A stretch of 64,000 nucleotides of DNA from Archivesica marissinica (GCA_014843695.1 CM026397.1:42721734-42785733); one strand, 5' to 3'; counted from the first letter of the stretch, positions 15,164 to 26,580 are shown. Notes: generated from the letters alone by a model not told the origin. Numbers and translations: made by a program.

Positions 15164-15541
15164 TAAACATGTGTATGTATAGTGTCAGGCCTATGGTTGA
15201 TCAAAATGTGTATGCATAGTGTCAGGCCTATGGTTGATCAAAATGTGTATGTATAGTGTCAGACCTATGGTTGATCAAAATGTGTATGTATAGTGTCAGA
15301 CCTATGGTTGATCAAAATGTGTATGTATAGTGTCAGACCTATGGTTGATCAAAATGTGTATGTATAGTGTCAGGCCTATGGTTGATCAAAATGTGTATGC
15401 ATAGTGTCAGGCCTATGTTGATCAAAATGTGTATGTATAGTGTCAGGCCTATGGTTGATCAAAATGTGTATGTATAGTGTCAGACATATAGTTGATCAAA
15501 ATGTGTATGCATAGTGTCAGGCCTATGGTTGATCAAAATGT
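15164..15541. repeat. 37-bp minisatellite inside MITE-1, about 10 copies
   Basis: The unit contains atgtgtatgtatagtgtcag and cctatggttgatcaaa, with tgtatg/tgcatg and caggcc/cagacc variants. One copy lacks a G near 15,416. The related element at 53,829 has only a single similar stretch (catgtgtatgcctatgtata), so the expansion happened inside this copy. Confidence 0.95.
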
Positions 15542-15598
15542 TCTTAAAAAATAGGGTTTGAAATCGAAACCACTTGTCGAGTCCCCAAGCGTCTGTGG

Positions 15599-16066
15599 TA
15601 TTACCAGGTTGTTGTATTGCTCGGCGAGGTAGCGTTGCCTGTTCAGCCAATACAATGAACGATATTCATGTTTTTCTATTATCTCCCTTGGCAGGTAACA
15701 TCCGATTTATCCAGAAATCTACATTGATCATTTAAGTCGGAATCCTTTGTTTTCATTGTTGTTTCCTAACTAGATGTCGCGGTACGATAAATGTGATTTG
15801 ATCAAATCATGTTATTTAATTGATAAGAAAGGTGTACACTAAATTAGGCCTTGTCAGTGAATACATTGTAGGACATATCTGTCGATATTTAAAATTTAAT
15901 AATCATATGATGAGAAAGCGGTGAATATTGATAGCATGTGGTGCAAACGAAACCACGATGAAAACACTATACCCCATACAGAGTATGCACGGTGCAGTAG
16001 CTGACCAATGTCTCTGAAACTAAAAAACAACAGATCAGGAAACAACATTATTTGAGCAGCGTTGGG
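15599..16066. other. Spacer with an old dispersed repeat
   Basis: No gene seen. Parts resemble 53,220-53,470 in the same orientation: tttttctatta, gcggtacgataaatgt against gcggtgtgataaatgt, and accacgatgaaaaca followed by ctgaccaat. The similarity is patchy and suggests an ancient dispersed element or duplication. Confidence 0.4.
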
Positions 16067-17153
16067 TCATAACATTATTCCCTTGCTGATAGTCAGTTAT
16101 CGTACTGCCATAACATTATTCCCTTGCTGATAGTCAGTTATCGTACTGCCATAACATTATTGCCTTGCTGATAGTCAGTTATCGTACTGCCATAACATTA
16201 TTCCCTTGTTGATAGTCAGTTATCGTACGCCCATAACATTATTCCCTTGTTGATAGTCAGTTATCGTACTGCCATAACATTATTCCCTTGTTGATAGTCA
16301 GTTATCGTACGGTGATAACAGTATTCCCTTGTTGATAGTCAGTTATCGTACGGTGATAACAGTATTCCCTTGTTGATAGTCAGTTATCGTACGGTGATAA
16401 CAGTATTCCCTTGTTGATAGTCAGTTATCGTACGGTGATAACAGTATTCCCTTGTTGATAGTCAGTTATCGTACGGTGATAACAGTATTCCCTTGTTGAT
16501 AGTCAGTTATCGTACGGTGATAACAGTATTCCCTTGTTGATAGTCAGTTATCGTACGGTGATAACAGTATTCCCTTGTTGATAGTCAGTTATCGTACGGT
16601 GATAACAGTATTCCCTTGTTGATAGTCAGTTATCGTACGGTGATAACAGTATTCCCTTGTTGATAGTCAGTTATCGTACGGTGATAACAGTATTCCCTTG
16701 TTGATAGTCAGTTATCGTACGGCCATAACAGTATTCCCTTGTTGATAGTCAGTTATCGTACGGCCATAACAGTATTCCCTTGTTGATAGTCAGTTATCGT
16801 ACGGCCATAACAGTATTCCCTTGCTGATAGTCAGTTATCGTACTGCCATAACAGTATTCCCTTGCTGATAGTCAGTTATCGTACGGCCATAACAGTATTC
16901 CCTTACTGATAGTCAGTTATCGTACGGCCATAACATTATTGCCTTGCTGATAGTCAGTTATCGTACGGTGATAACGTATTCTCTTGCTGATAGTCAGTTA
17001 TCGTACGGCCATAACAGTATTCCCTTGCTGATAGTCAGTTATCGTACGGCCATAACAGTATTCCCTTGCTGATAGTCAGTTATCGTACTGCCATAACAGT
17101 ATTCCCTTGCTGATAGTCAGTTATCGTACGGCCATAACAGTATTCCCTTGTGT
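16067..17153. repeat. 41-bp minisatellite, about 26 copies
   Basis: The unit is ataacagtattcccttg followed by ttgatagtcagttatcgtac. A central block of copies with cggtg at the unit junction is nearly homogeneous, while outer copies carry ctgcc or cggcc and ttgctg. This is the usual pattern of recent homogenisation in the middle and diverged edges. One unit near 16,970 has a one-base deletion. Confidence 0.97.
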
Positions 17154-17172
17154 CATCATGTAATTTCATTAG

Positions 17173-17195
17173 AATTGTGTCGTAATGACACAATT
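17173..17195. other. Perfect 9-bp-stem hairpin
   Basis: aattgtgtc and gacacaatt are exact inverse complements around a five-base loop, just beyond the end of the 41-bp array. There is no T-run or gene next to it to suggest a defined role. Confidence 0.6.
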
Positions 17196-17325
17196 TGAAT
17201 GCAATTCCATAACAGAGTTTGCTACAAATAAGAAATACATATTAATGAATTATCGTCTGCTAGTTATGTGAACTATTTATATCTATTAGATTACCCAGTT
17301 TGCAAATAGTTAATTACGTCTCATG

Positions 17326-17490
17326 TGTGTGCTTTACGTTTATTTATCGTCGCTACCGGTTGCCCATATGAGCGACGCCTCCTGAAGATATTAGCCATTT
17401 TAGATTTTAGGAGGATAGTGCAATGATACAGACAGAGATCCATTCCAGTCTCCTCTGGTTCGTTTACGTGCTCGATGTAAAGCTTAAAAC
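17326..17490 (-). mobile_element. SINE-T fragment (3' part)
   Basis: The sequence matches the inverse of the 3' half of the tRNA-Thr-like SINE at 23,283-23,561: tttatttatcgtcgctaccg, the cctcctgaagat segment, gaggatagtgcaatgatac and cattccag all appear in order. The tRNA head is missing, so the copy is 5'-truncated or decayed. Between here and 17,885 only a short direct duplication is seen (gtgtacagactattatcatg, twice near 17,500 and 17,545). Confidence 0.85.
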
Positions 17491-17888
17491 AAACGTGTAC
17501 AGACTATTATCATGGACATGTACGTGACGCGACAAAACAAATGTGTACAGACTATTATCATGGCCATGTACGTGACGCGACAGATACTAACTGTGTACGA
17601 TGTAATCACTTCTTAAGTCAGAATAATGTGATGTTCTATCCATTTCACGCAAAACTCTCCTTAAATATCAATTTTGGGAATCTTTGTAATTAGACCAGGA
17701 CAACGTGATCTTATTGCGTTTTAGCACGAGATACAATAACGAGTGTGTTTAGTAAATAGATATTCTGTAACACTTAAATGGGCATATATATACTATATAT
17801 ATCAGCCATATTTCACTTCTCCATGCGAGCTACGGCAACTCTGGTTTCTTTGGATTCGATTTGTTGAGCAATCAGAAACAGAGCACAT

Positions 17889-18125
17889 ACCGTCTCCGTG
17901 GCCTAGTGGTTAACACGTCCGCCAACAGGGCTGGATGGCGAAGATTCGAGTCTCTCCAGGCGTTCATTCTCGGATATGGCCGGTTGGTGAGCCGCCGGCT
18001 AGTTAAATAATGGCTACCGATTGCCTGACGCCTGGCCTACAATGATAGGGCGGTATTCCGTAGACGTGTCTGATACGTCAGAAATGACAGGCCCTTTCTA
18101 TAGGGGTGTCACTATATAAGCAAAT
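17889..18125 (+). mobile_element. SINE of a second tRNA-headed family
   Basis: The head ccgtctccgtggcctagtgg followed by ttaacacgtccgcc has an A-box-like form typical of tRNA-derived promoters, and agattcgagtctc is a B-box-like element 45-50 bases later. The body extends to about 18,125 (tataggggtgtcactat). No second copy of this head occurs in the window and no clear TSD was found. It is not a functional tRNA gene: no full cloverleaf can be drawn. Confidence 0.65.
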
Positions 18126-18148
18126 ACTTTACTTTTACTAAGGGACAA

Positions 18149-18277
18149 ATAGTTTATACAAATTTACTAATGCTCGATTGCAAAACAAGTTTTTTGCAAA
18201 CATTTGATTAAACGCTCTCCAGACCTGATTCCTAATGGAATCCTTCGTCACGAGGGAGAGGCAATATGTAATTGGAC
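18149..18277 (-). mobile_element. SINE-A fragment (3' part)
   Basis: Inverse of the 3' half of the SINE at 19,158-19,391: tttatacaaatt, gctcgattgcaaaacaag, the ctctccagacctgattcct segment and the gagggagaggcaat segment match in order. The tRNA head is absent. Confidence 0.8.
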
Positions 18278-18297
18278 ATGTTAAAGTTAGCGTTGAT

Positions 18298-18385
18298 TCA
18301 TTCGGCTTCCACAAACCTTATACACGCCCAATGTAGTTCATAACCCGATGGCAATTATTAACACCCTATGCATTCATTGATAGAA
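18298..18385. mobile_element. Single arm of the foldback element seen at 26 kb
   Basis: cacgcccaatgtagttcata, acccgatggcaattattaac and ctatgcattcatt correspond to one arm of the inverted-repeat element at 26,047-26,580. Only one arm is present here. Confidence 0.55.
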
Positions 18386-18419
18386 CACTGAACACAATTA
18401 TTTATATTAATTAGATTCT

Positions 18420-19157
18420 ACAATGTATACCTAAATGGAAGTCATAAGGTGTATACCTAAATGGCAGTCATAAGATGTATACCTAAATGGAAGTCATAAG
18501 ATGTATACCTAAATGGAAGTCATAAGATGTATATCTAAATGGCAGTCATAAGATGTATACCTAAATGGAAGTCATAAGATGTATATCTATATGGAAGTCA
18601 TAGATGTATACCTAAATGTCAGTCATAAGATGTATACCTAAATGGAAGTGTATACCTAAATGGCAGTCATAAGATGTATACCTAAATGGCAGTCATAAGA
18701 TGTATACCTAAATGGAAATGTATACCTAAATGGCAGTCATAAGATGTATACCTAAATGGCAGTCATAAGATGTATACCTAAATGGAAGTCATAAGATGTA
18801 TACCTAAATGGAAGTCATAAGATGTATACCTAAATGGAAGTCATAAGATTTATGCCTAAATGGAAGTCATAAGATGTATACCTAAATGGAAGTCATAAGA
18901 TTATACCTTAAAGGAAGTCACAAGATGTATACATAAATTGAAGTGTATACCTAAATGGAGGTCATAAGATGTATACCTAAATGGAAGTCATAAGATGTAT
19001 ACCTAAATGGAAGTCACAAGATGTATACCTAAATGGAAGTGTATACCTAAATGGAAGTCATAAGATGTATACCTAAATGGAAGTCATAAGATGTATACCA
19101 AAATGGAAGTCATAAGATGTATGCCTAAATGGCAGTCATAAGATGTATACTTAAATG
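18420..19157. repeat. 26-bp minisatellite, left part
   Basis: The unit reads gtatacctaaatggaagtca then taagat, with gaag/gcag/gagg variants and occasional 18-bp units that lack the end of the repeat. The array continues after a SINE insertion at 19,158-19,391. Confidence 0.97.
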
Positions 19158-19391
19158 TGGAAGTCGTGATAGCGCAGTGGATGCGCGTTCGCTTCAGGTG
19201 CGAAAGGTCCGGAGTTCGAGCCCTACTGGAGCCGTTACAATTGTGCCCTTAGGCAAGGCATTTAAATTCCACGTTGCCTCTTCTCTCTCCCTCGTGGCGA
19301 TGGATTTCATCAGGAATGAGGTCTCGAGAGTGATTTATATAAGTTGAAATAACTTGTTTCGCAATCGAGCTAAAATAAATTTGTATAAACT
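19158..19391 (+). mobile_element. SINE-A, full length, inserted in the 26-bp array
   Basis: The head agtcgtgatagcgcagtgg followed by atgcgcgttcgcttc and the B box gttcgagccc form a tRNA-derived Pol III promoter. The body ends in tcgcaatcgagc and aaaataaatttgtataaa. The 12-bp direct repeat TATACTTAAATG flanks it at 19,146-19,157 and 19,392-19,403. Both copies share the same c-to-t change relative to the normal array unit, which is strong evidence for a genuine TSD. Other copies of this family lie at 18,149 (fragment), 53,940 and 58,968. Confidence 0.93.
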
Positions 19392-21822
19392 TATACTTAA
19401 ATGGCAGTCATAAGATGTATACCTAAATGACAGTCATAAGATGTATACCTAAATGGAAGTCATAAGATGTATACCTAAATGGAAGGCATAAGATGTATAC
19501 CTAAATGGAAGTCATACGATGTATACCTAAATGGCAGTCATAAGATGTATACCTAAATGGAAGTCATAAGATGTATACCTAAATGGAGGTCATAAGATGT
19601 ATACCTAAATGGCAGTCATAATATGTATACCTAAATGGCAGTCATAAGATGTATACCTAAATGACAGTCATAAGATGTATACCTAAATGGAAGTCATACG
19701 ATGTATACCTAAATGACAGTCATAAGATGTATACCTAAATGGAAGTCATAAGATGTATACCTAAATGGAGGTCATAAGATGTATACCTAAATGGAGGTCA
19801 TACGATGTATACCTAAATGGCAGTCATAAGATGTATACCTAAATGGCAGTCATAAGATGTATACCTAAATGGCAGTCATAAGATGTATACCTAAATGGCA
19901 GTCATAAGATGTATACCTAAATGGAAGTCATAAGATGTATACCTAAATGTAAGTCATAAGATGTATACCTAAATGGAAGTCATACGATGTATACCTAAAT
20001 GGCAGTCATAAGATGTATGCCTAAATGGCAGTCATAAGATGTATACCTAAATGGAAGTCATAAGATGTATACCTAAATGGCAGACATAAGATGTATACCT
20101 AAATGGCAGTCATAAGATGTATACCTAAATGTAAGTAATAAGACGTATACCTAAATGGCAGTCACAAGATGTATACCTAAATGGAAGTCATAAGATGTAT
20201 ACCTAAATGGCAGTCATAAGATGTATACCTAAATGGAAGTCATAAGATGTATACCTAAATGGAAGTCATAAGATGTATACCTAAATGGAAGTCATAAGAT
20301 GTATACCTAAATGGAAGTGTATACCTAAATGGCAGTCATAAGATGTATACCTAAATGACAGTCATAAGATGCATACCTAAATGGAAGTCATAAGATGTAT
20401 ACCTCAATGGAAGTCATAAGATGTATACCTAAATGGAAGTCATAAGATGTATACCTAAATGGACGTCATAAGATGTATACCTAAATGTAAGTCATAAGAT
20501 GTATACCTAAATGGAAGTCATACGATGTATACCTAAATGGCAGTCATAAGATGTATGCCTAAATGGCAGTCATAAGATGTATACCTAAATGGAAGTCATA
20601 AGATGTATACCTAAATGGCAGACATAAGATGTATACCTAAATGGCAGTCATAAGATGTATACCTAAATGTAAGTAATAAGACGTATACCTAAATGGCAGT
20701 CACAAGATGTATACCTAAATGGAAGTCATAAGATGTATACCTAAATGGCAGTCATAAGATGTATACCTAAATGGAAGTCATAAGATGTATACCTAAATGG
20801 AAGTCATAAGATGTATACCTAAATGGAAGTCATAAGATGTATACCTAAATGGAAGTGTATACCTAAATGGCAGTCATAAGATGTATACCTAAATGACAGT
20901 CATAAGATGCATACCTAAATGGAAGTCATAAGATGTATACCTCAATGGAAGTCATAAGATGTATACCTAAATGGAAGTCATAAGATGTATACCTAAATGG
21001 ACGTCATAAGATGTATGCCTAAATGGAAGTCATAAGATGTATACCTAAATGGAAGTCATAAGATGTATACCTAAATGGAAGTCACAAGATGTATACCTAG
21101 ATTGAAGTGTATACCTAAATGGCAGTCATAAGATGTATACATAAATGGCAGTCATAAGATGTATACCTAAATGGCAGTCATAAGATGTATACCTAAATGG
21201 AAGTCATAAGATGTATACCTAAATGGAAGTCACAAGATGTATACCTAGATTGAAGTGTATACCTAAATGGCAGTCATAAGATGTATACCTAAATGGAGGT
21301 CATAAGATGTATACCTAAATGGAAGTCATAAGATGTATACCTAAATGGAAGTCACAAGATGTATACCTAAATGGAAGTGTATACCTAAATGGAAGTCATA
21401 AGATGTATACCTAAATGGAAGTCATAAGATGTATACCTAAATGGCAGTCATAATATGTATACCTAAATGGCAGTCATAAGATGTATACCTAAATGGAAGT
21501 CACAAGATGTATACCTAGATTGAAGTGTATACCTAAATGGCAGTCATAAGATGTATACCTAAATGGAGGTCATAATATGTATACCTAAATGGAAGTCATA
21601 AGATGTATACCTAAATGGAAGTCACAAGATGTATACCTAAATGGCAGTCATACGAGGTATGCCTAAATGGAAGTCACAAGATGTATACCTAAATGGAAGT
21701 CATAAGATGTATACCTAAATGGAAGTCACAAGATGTATACCTAAATGGAAGTCACAAGATGTATACCTAAATGGAAGTCACAAGATGTATACCTAAATGG
21801 AGGTCACAAGATGTATACCTAA
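19392..21822. repeat. 26-bp minisatellite, right part
   Basis: Continuation of the array at 18,420. A 538-bp higher-order block (twenty 26-bp units plus one 18-bp unit) is repeated: the variant catacgatg followed by a tgcct unit occurs at 19,981 and again at 20,519 with the same downstream series of variants. Towards the right end cacaag replaces cataag in many units. Confidence 0.97.
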
Positions 21823-22036
21823 ACCAATGTAAAGTTACATTATACATGCAACAACATTCCTAATCCGTCACAAGGTGTTTCACAATATTTAGAGCCAACA
21901 TATAATATAATAATAATAATTATACAATATAAATATTTTCATATTGTCATTTATAATGCATTTTATTGCAGACGATTATACAGAAATGTATTGCTTCAAG
22001 ATCTGTAATAAAATGTATCAAACACGATGATATGAC
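21823..22036. other. AT-rich spacer
   Basis: About 210 bp of AT-rich sequence between the 26-bp array and a MITE, with a taataataataatt run near 21,908. No gene or RNA feature seen. Confidence 0.5.
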
Positions 22037-22194
22037 TACAGTCAAACCTAACATGGGAATCACAGAAACTGGCTGCTTAGCACAGGTGGCTGCTTAATAG
22101 ACGTCAAATGAATAATAAAACAACATACTGGACATTGGCTGCTTAATACAGGTTGGCCTTAATGGAGGTGACCATTAACACAAGTTTGACTGTA
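22037..22194. mobile_element. pogo/mariner-like MITE, copy 1
   Basis: Perfect 11-bp ends, TACAGTCAAAC and GTTTGACTGTA, face each other 158 bp apart. Read as a TA target followed by CAGTCAAAC, this is the layout of Tc1/mariner and pogo-type elements. The interior carries ggctgcttaatacaggttgg, shared with the copy at 26,881. There is no transposase, so it is non-autonomous. Confidence 0.85.
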
Positions 22195-22250
22195 TTCATA
22201 TTATATGGTTATTAATTTAGTTTGCACCAAATACTGCAAAACATCAGGTG

Positions 22251-22435
22251 GACGATTAGGAATTGTGTGTAGATCTATTTGTAGAACTGTTTAGATATGT
22301 TGGGTTAGGGTGGACGATTAGGAAGTTGAGTGTAGATCTATTTGTAGAACTATTTAGATATGTTGGGTTAGGGTGGACGATTAGGAAGTTGAGTGTAGAT
22401 CTATTTGAAGAACTGTTTAGATATGCTGTCATACT
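22251..22435. repeat. 63-bp minisatellite, 3 copies
   Basis: Three units share ggacgattaggaa, gtgtagatctatttg and tttagatatgttgggttagg. The third is incomplete. The plus-strand frame through it is open because 63 is a multiple of three; no domain is recognisable. Downstream, tgtctatgcttgctgttt is duplicated near 22,558-22,600, and nothing else is seen up to 22,796. Confidence 0.9.
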
Positions 22436-22796
22436 TATATGCTAAGTTGGCTTGTATTAATGGTTTGTGTAGCTCTGTACCAGAGAGAGCATATTTCAAA
22501 ACGAATAAAGACTGTCTAGAGTTATACAAAGCACATTGCCGTAAACTCTGCTTGCACCTGTCTATGCTTGCTGTTTGCATCTGTCTATGCTTGCTGTTTC
22601 CAGATTCTAGTCTTTCTTTGTGCTTTCTCTGCGCAACCTCAACGTTATCATATTATAAATCCTGAAGTGTTGCGCAATATTGAGCTGCTATGACGTAATT
22701 ATGGGCGTACATAAAACACACGATTATGCCGTATACTTAACTTGCAAATGGTGCGGGAATATGATTTTCCAAACTTGAGATACAGTACAGTAAAAC

Positions 22797-22929
22797 CACT
22801 CAATAGACCACCTCAACATTAAGACCACCCCGCTATTAAGGCCAGTTTTTCTCAGTCCGGAATTATTTCTTCTTTATTTCAACGGGCACAAATCCCTATA
22901 ATAGGACCACCCCGTTATTCAGCATAGTA
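22797..22929. mobile_element. Fragment of another pogo-like MITE
   Basis: acagtaaaaccactcaatag followed by ccacc has the form of a pogo-type terminus. The part with gaccaccccgctattaag and tttttctcagtccgga is homologous to 25,983-26,033. The right terminus is not found and a SINE fragment abuts at 22,930. Confidence 0.5.
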
Positions 22930-23133
22930 CATACAGTCTTTCAGATGGGGCGTTAAACTGAGGTATCGTGTCGGTGCTTTACACCGTGCACGTAAAAGAA
23001 CCAGAGGAGACTCTGGAATGGGTCTCTGTCTGTATCATTGCACTATCCTCCAAAAATCTAAAATGACTAATCTCGTCAGGAGGCGTCGCTTATATGGGCA
23101 ACCGGTAGCGACGATAAATAAGCGTAAAACGCA
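22930..23133 (+). mobile_element. SINE-T fragment (body and 3' end)
   Basis: Matches the body of the complete SINE-T at 23,283 from acagtctttcagatggg to ggtagcgacgataaataa. The tRNA head is missing, so this copy is 5'-truncated. Open frames through it on both strands are incidental. Confidence 0.85.
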
Positions 23134-23282
23134 CAGAATAATACAACCTATTTCAATCCCATATATCACTAAGCCACCAGTAATAAGTGTGTTGTCTCGC
23201 GAATTCGCAAGTGTGATCACACATCTTGTTCCAACACTAATTAAGAAGTTTACTTAACCACGTGTATTGTATCTCATGTCAT

Positions 23283-23561
23283 ACAGACGGATCTGTAGTC
23301 TACTGCTAACACGCTGGACTGGTAATCCAAGGATCGCAGGTTCGATCCCCCGTCTGACGCTAATACAATTAACAGTCTTTCTGATGGGACGTTAAACCGA
23401 GGTCTCGTGTCGGTACTGTACACGTACACGTAAAAGAACCAGATGAGACTCTGGAATGGGTCTCTGTCTGTATCATTGCACTATCCTCCAAAAATCTAAA
23501 ATGACTAATCTCTTCAGAAGACGTAGCTCATATGGGCAACCGGTAGCGACGATAAATAAAG
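23283..23561 (+). mobile_element. SINE-T, full length, tRNA-Thr-derived
   Basis: The head contains an anticodon arm TGGA-CTGGTAA-TCCA, i.e. anticodon GGT (Thr), followed by the B box GGTTCGATCCC. The body (agtctttctgatgggacg, cattgcactatcctcc, caaccggtagcgacg) ends in ataaataaa. A (ac)n run and the 54-bp array follow. It is a SINE rather than a tRNA gene, because the same head and body recur at 26,244-26,539 as a mobile unit with a TSD. Confidence 0.85.
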
Positions 23562-23585
23562 GGTTAGGACACACACACACACCTC

Positions 23586-24186
23586 ATGTTATAGATGTGT
23601 GACAGCTGAGTTTATGTCATACAATGTATGGATATGGACATGTTATAGATGTGTGACAGCTGAGTTTATGTCATACAATGTATGGATATGGACATGTTAT
23701 AGATGTGTGACAGCTGAGTTTATGTCATACAATGTATGGATATGGACATGTTATAGATGTGTGACAGCTGAGTTTATGTCATACAATGTATGGATATGGA
23801 CATGTTATAGATGTGTGACAGCTGAGTATATGTCATACAATGTATGGATATGGACATGTTATAGATGTGTGACAGCTGAGTATATGTCATACAATGTATG
23901 GATATGGACATGTTATAGATGTGTGACAGCTGAGTATATGTCATACAATGTATGGATATGGACATGTTATAGATGTGTGATAGCTGAGTATATGTCATAC
24001 AATGTATGGATATGGACATGTTATAGATGTGTGACAGCTGAGTTTATGTCATACAATGTATGGATATGGACATGTTATAGATGTGTGACAGCTGAGTTTA
24101 TGTCATACAATGTATGGATATGGACATGTTATAGATGTGTGACAGCTGAGTTTATGTCATACAATGTATGGATATGGACATGTTAA
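23586..24186. repeat. 54-bp minisatellite, 11 copies
   Basis: Nearly identical 54-bp units contain gttatagatgtgtgacagct and atgtcatacaatgtatgg. The only recurrent difference is tttatg or tatatg, and four adjacent central units share the second form. Unit length is a multiple of three, so an 18-residue periodic frame stays open on the plus strand; there is no start context or domain to support coding. Confidence 0.97.
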
Positions 24187-24350
24187 TATCCAAGAAACAT
24201 CATTACAGCAATGCTGTACAACATGCAGAGCAGTATTAAATATATATTATGTAATATACACTTTTCAAAATAATGCCACATTTCTTACTTTAAATAAATA
24301 TTATTTATTGACATATAGATACTTCCATAATTATGATCGTATGATAATGA

Positions 24351-25747
24351 TCTGGTAAATATAACATAGTTTATATCTCCTTCCATTATTCCTGGTAAAT
24401 ATAACATAGTTTATATCTCCTTCCATTATTCCTGGTAAATATAACATAGTTTATATCTCCTTCCATTATTCCTGCTAAATATAGCATATTTTATATCTCC
24501 TTCCATTATTCCTGGTAAATATAACATAGTTTATCCCTCCTTACATTATTCCTGGTAAATATAACATAGTTTATCCCTCCTTACATTATTCCCAGTAAAT
24601 ATAACATAGTTTATCCCTCCTTCCATTATTCCCAGTAAATATAACATAGTTTATCCCTCCTTCCATTATTCCTGGTAAATATAACATAGTTTATATCTCC
24701 TTCCATTATTCCTGCTAAATATAGCATATTTTATATCTCCTTCCATTATTCCTGGTAAATATAACATAGTTTATCCCTCCTTACATTATTCCTGGTAAAT
24801 ATAACATAGTTTATCCCTCCTTACATTATTCCCAGTAAATATAACATAGTTTATCCCTCCTTCCATTATTCCCAGTAAATATAACATAGTTTATCCCTCC
24901 TTCCATTATTCCTGGTAAATATAACATAGTTTATATCTCCTTCCATTATTCCTGGTAAATATAACATAGTTTATATCTCCTTCCATTATTCCTGGTAAAT
25001 ATAACATAGTTTATATCTCCTTCCATTATTCCTGGTAAATATAACATAGTTTATATCTCCTTTCAATATTCCCAGTAAATATACATAGTTTATATTCCTT
25101 CATTATTCCTGGTAAATATAACATAGTTTATATCTCCTTACATATTCCTGGTAAATATAACATAGTTTATATCTCCTTCAAATATTCCCAGTAAATATAA
25201 CATAGTTTATATCTCCTTCCAATATTCCCAGTAAATATAACATAGTTTATATCTCCTTCCAATATTCCCAGTAAATATAACATAGTTTATATCTCCTTCC
25301 AATATTCCCAGTAAATATAACATAGTTTATATCTCCTTCCATTATTCCTGGTAAATATAACATAGTTTATATCTCCTTCCATTATTCCTGGTAAATATAA
25401 CATAGTTTATATCTCCTTCCATTATTCCTGGTAAATATAACATAGTTTATATCTCCTTACATTATTCCTGGTAAATATAACATAGTTTATATCTCCTTCC
25501 ATTATTCCTGGTAAATATAACATAGTTTATATCTCCTTCCATTATTCCTGGTAAATATAACATAGTTTATATCTCCTTCCATTATTCCTGGTAAATATAA
25601 CATAGTTTATATCTCCTTACATTATTCCTGGTAAATATAACATAGTTTATATCTCCTTCCATTATTCCTGGTAAATATAACATAGTTTATATCTCCTTAC
25701 ATTATTCCCAGTAAAAATAGCATATTTTATATCTATTTCCAGTATTG
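24351..25747. repeat. 40-bp minisatellite, about 35 copies
   Basis: The unit is ctggtaaatataacatagtt then tatatctccttccattattc. Junction variants cctgg, cctgc and cccag and the tatccctcc variant occur in ordered series. An eight-unit block starting near 24,462 is repeated near 24,702. Units at 25,078-25,145 carry several single-base deletions. Confidence 0.97.
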
Positions 25748-25985
25748 TAATATGGCGATGAACTCTATATGGCGATGAACTCTATATGGCGATGAACTCT
25801 ATATGGCGATGAACTCTATATGTCGATGAACTCTATATGGCGATGACCTCTATATGGCGATGACCTCTATATGGCGATGACCTCTATATGGCGATGAACT
25901 CTATATGGCGATGAACTCTATATGGCGATGACTCTATGGCTTACCTCTATATGGCGATGAACTCTATATGGCGATGACCTCTATA
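25748..25985. repeat. 17-bp minisatellite, about 14 copies
   Basis: Unit atggcgatgaactctat with aact/acct variation; the copy near 25,930 is damaged. The right end runs into a fragment (25,983-26,033) homologous to the pogo-like remnant at 22,797. Confidence 0.95.
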
Positions 25986-26046
25986 ATGAGGCCATCCCGC
26001 TAATAAGACCACTTTTTTGAAGTCCGATAGATGATTTTATTATTTA

Positions 26047-26580
26047 AGGAATGAATCGCGGGTTAATAGTTTCCATCGGGGTATGAATTACAATGGGCGT
26101 GGTGGTTAGTGTGTGGAGGCCGAAGGCATCCAGGCTAACTTAATACAAGCCGATGTAGTTCATACCCCGATGGAAACTATTAACCGAAGGCCTCCACATA
26201 CTTTAACCACCATGCCCAATGTCATACCCCAATGTAAACTATTGTGTGTGTTTTTACGTTTATTTATCGTCGCTACCGGTTGCCCATATGAGCGACGCCT
26301 CCTGAAGAGATTAGTTATTTTAGATTGTTGGAGGATAGTGTAATGATACAGAGAGAGACCCATTCCAGAGTCTCCTCTGGTTCTTTTACGTGCACGGTGT
26401 AAAGCACCGACACGAGACCTCGGTTTAACGTCCCATCTGAAAGACTGTTAATTGTATTATGGTCAGACGGGGGATCGAACCTGCGATCCCTGGATTACCA
26501 ATCCAGCGTGTTACCACTGGACTACAGATCCGTCCGTGTTGTAAACTATTAACCCGTGATGCATTACTTATATTTACATT
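26047..26580. mobile_element. Foldback element with arms of about 70 bp
   Basis: The left arm (from 26,047: atcgcgggttaatagtttcc, atcggggtatga, tgggcgtggtggtta, tgtggaggcc) is matched in inverse by the right arm, which begins near 26,184 (ggcctccacatac, ccaccatgcccaatg, tcataccccaatg, taaactatt). A third, internal copy of part of the arm lies at 26,156-26,183. The right arm is interrupted after taaactatt by a SINE at 26,244-26,539 and resumes with aacccgtgatgcatt. No transposase is present. A single related arm lies at 18,298-18,385. Confidence 0.75.
26244..26539 (-). mobile_element. SINE-T, full length, nested in the foldback element
   Basis: Inverse of the family at 23,283: the 3' end tttatttatcgtcgctaccg is on the left, the tRNA-Thr-like head (B box as gggatcgaacc, anticodon loop as ttaccaa) on the right. 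The 11-bp direct repeat TGTAAACTATT flanks it at 26,233-26,243 and 26,540-26,550. Removing the insertion restores the arm of the host foldback element. Confidence 0.95.

Larger units (their letters stand above)
14733..15598. mobile_element. MITE-1: inverted-repeat DNA transposon with internal arrays
   Basis: The right end (15,560-15,598) is the inverse of the left end starting at 15,040: both read inward as ccacaggcgct or ccacagacgct, then gggg, then gacaagtggttt and an A/T-rich stretch with aaagaacatt. The terminal inverted repeat is thus about 45-80 bp. The left terminus itself has been amplified into a tandem array back to 14,733, and the interior holds a second array of 37-bp units. A related element without these expansions lies at 53,829-54,351. 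Flanks carry attac on the left and tattac on the right, a possible TSD. No transposase ORF is present, so the element is non-autonomous. Confidence 0.75.

Noticed and set aside
23283..23360. A functional tRNA-Thr gene
   Set aside because: The head is followed by a SINE body that recurs with TSDs at 26 kb, and the acceptor stem does not pair well.
23599..24186. 195-codon plus-strand frame with an 18-residue repeat
   Set aside because: Explained by near-identical 54-bp units; silent and non-silent positions vary alike.
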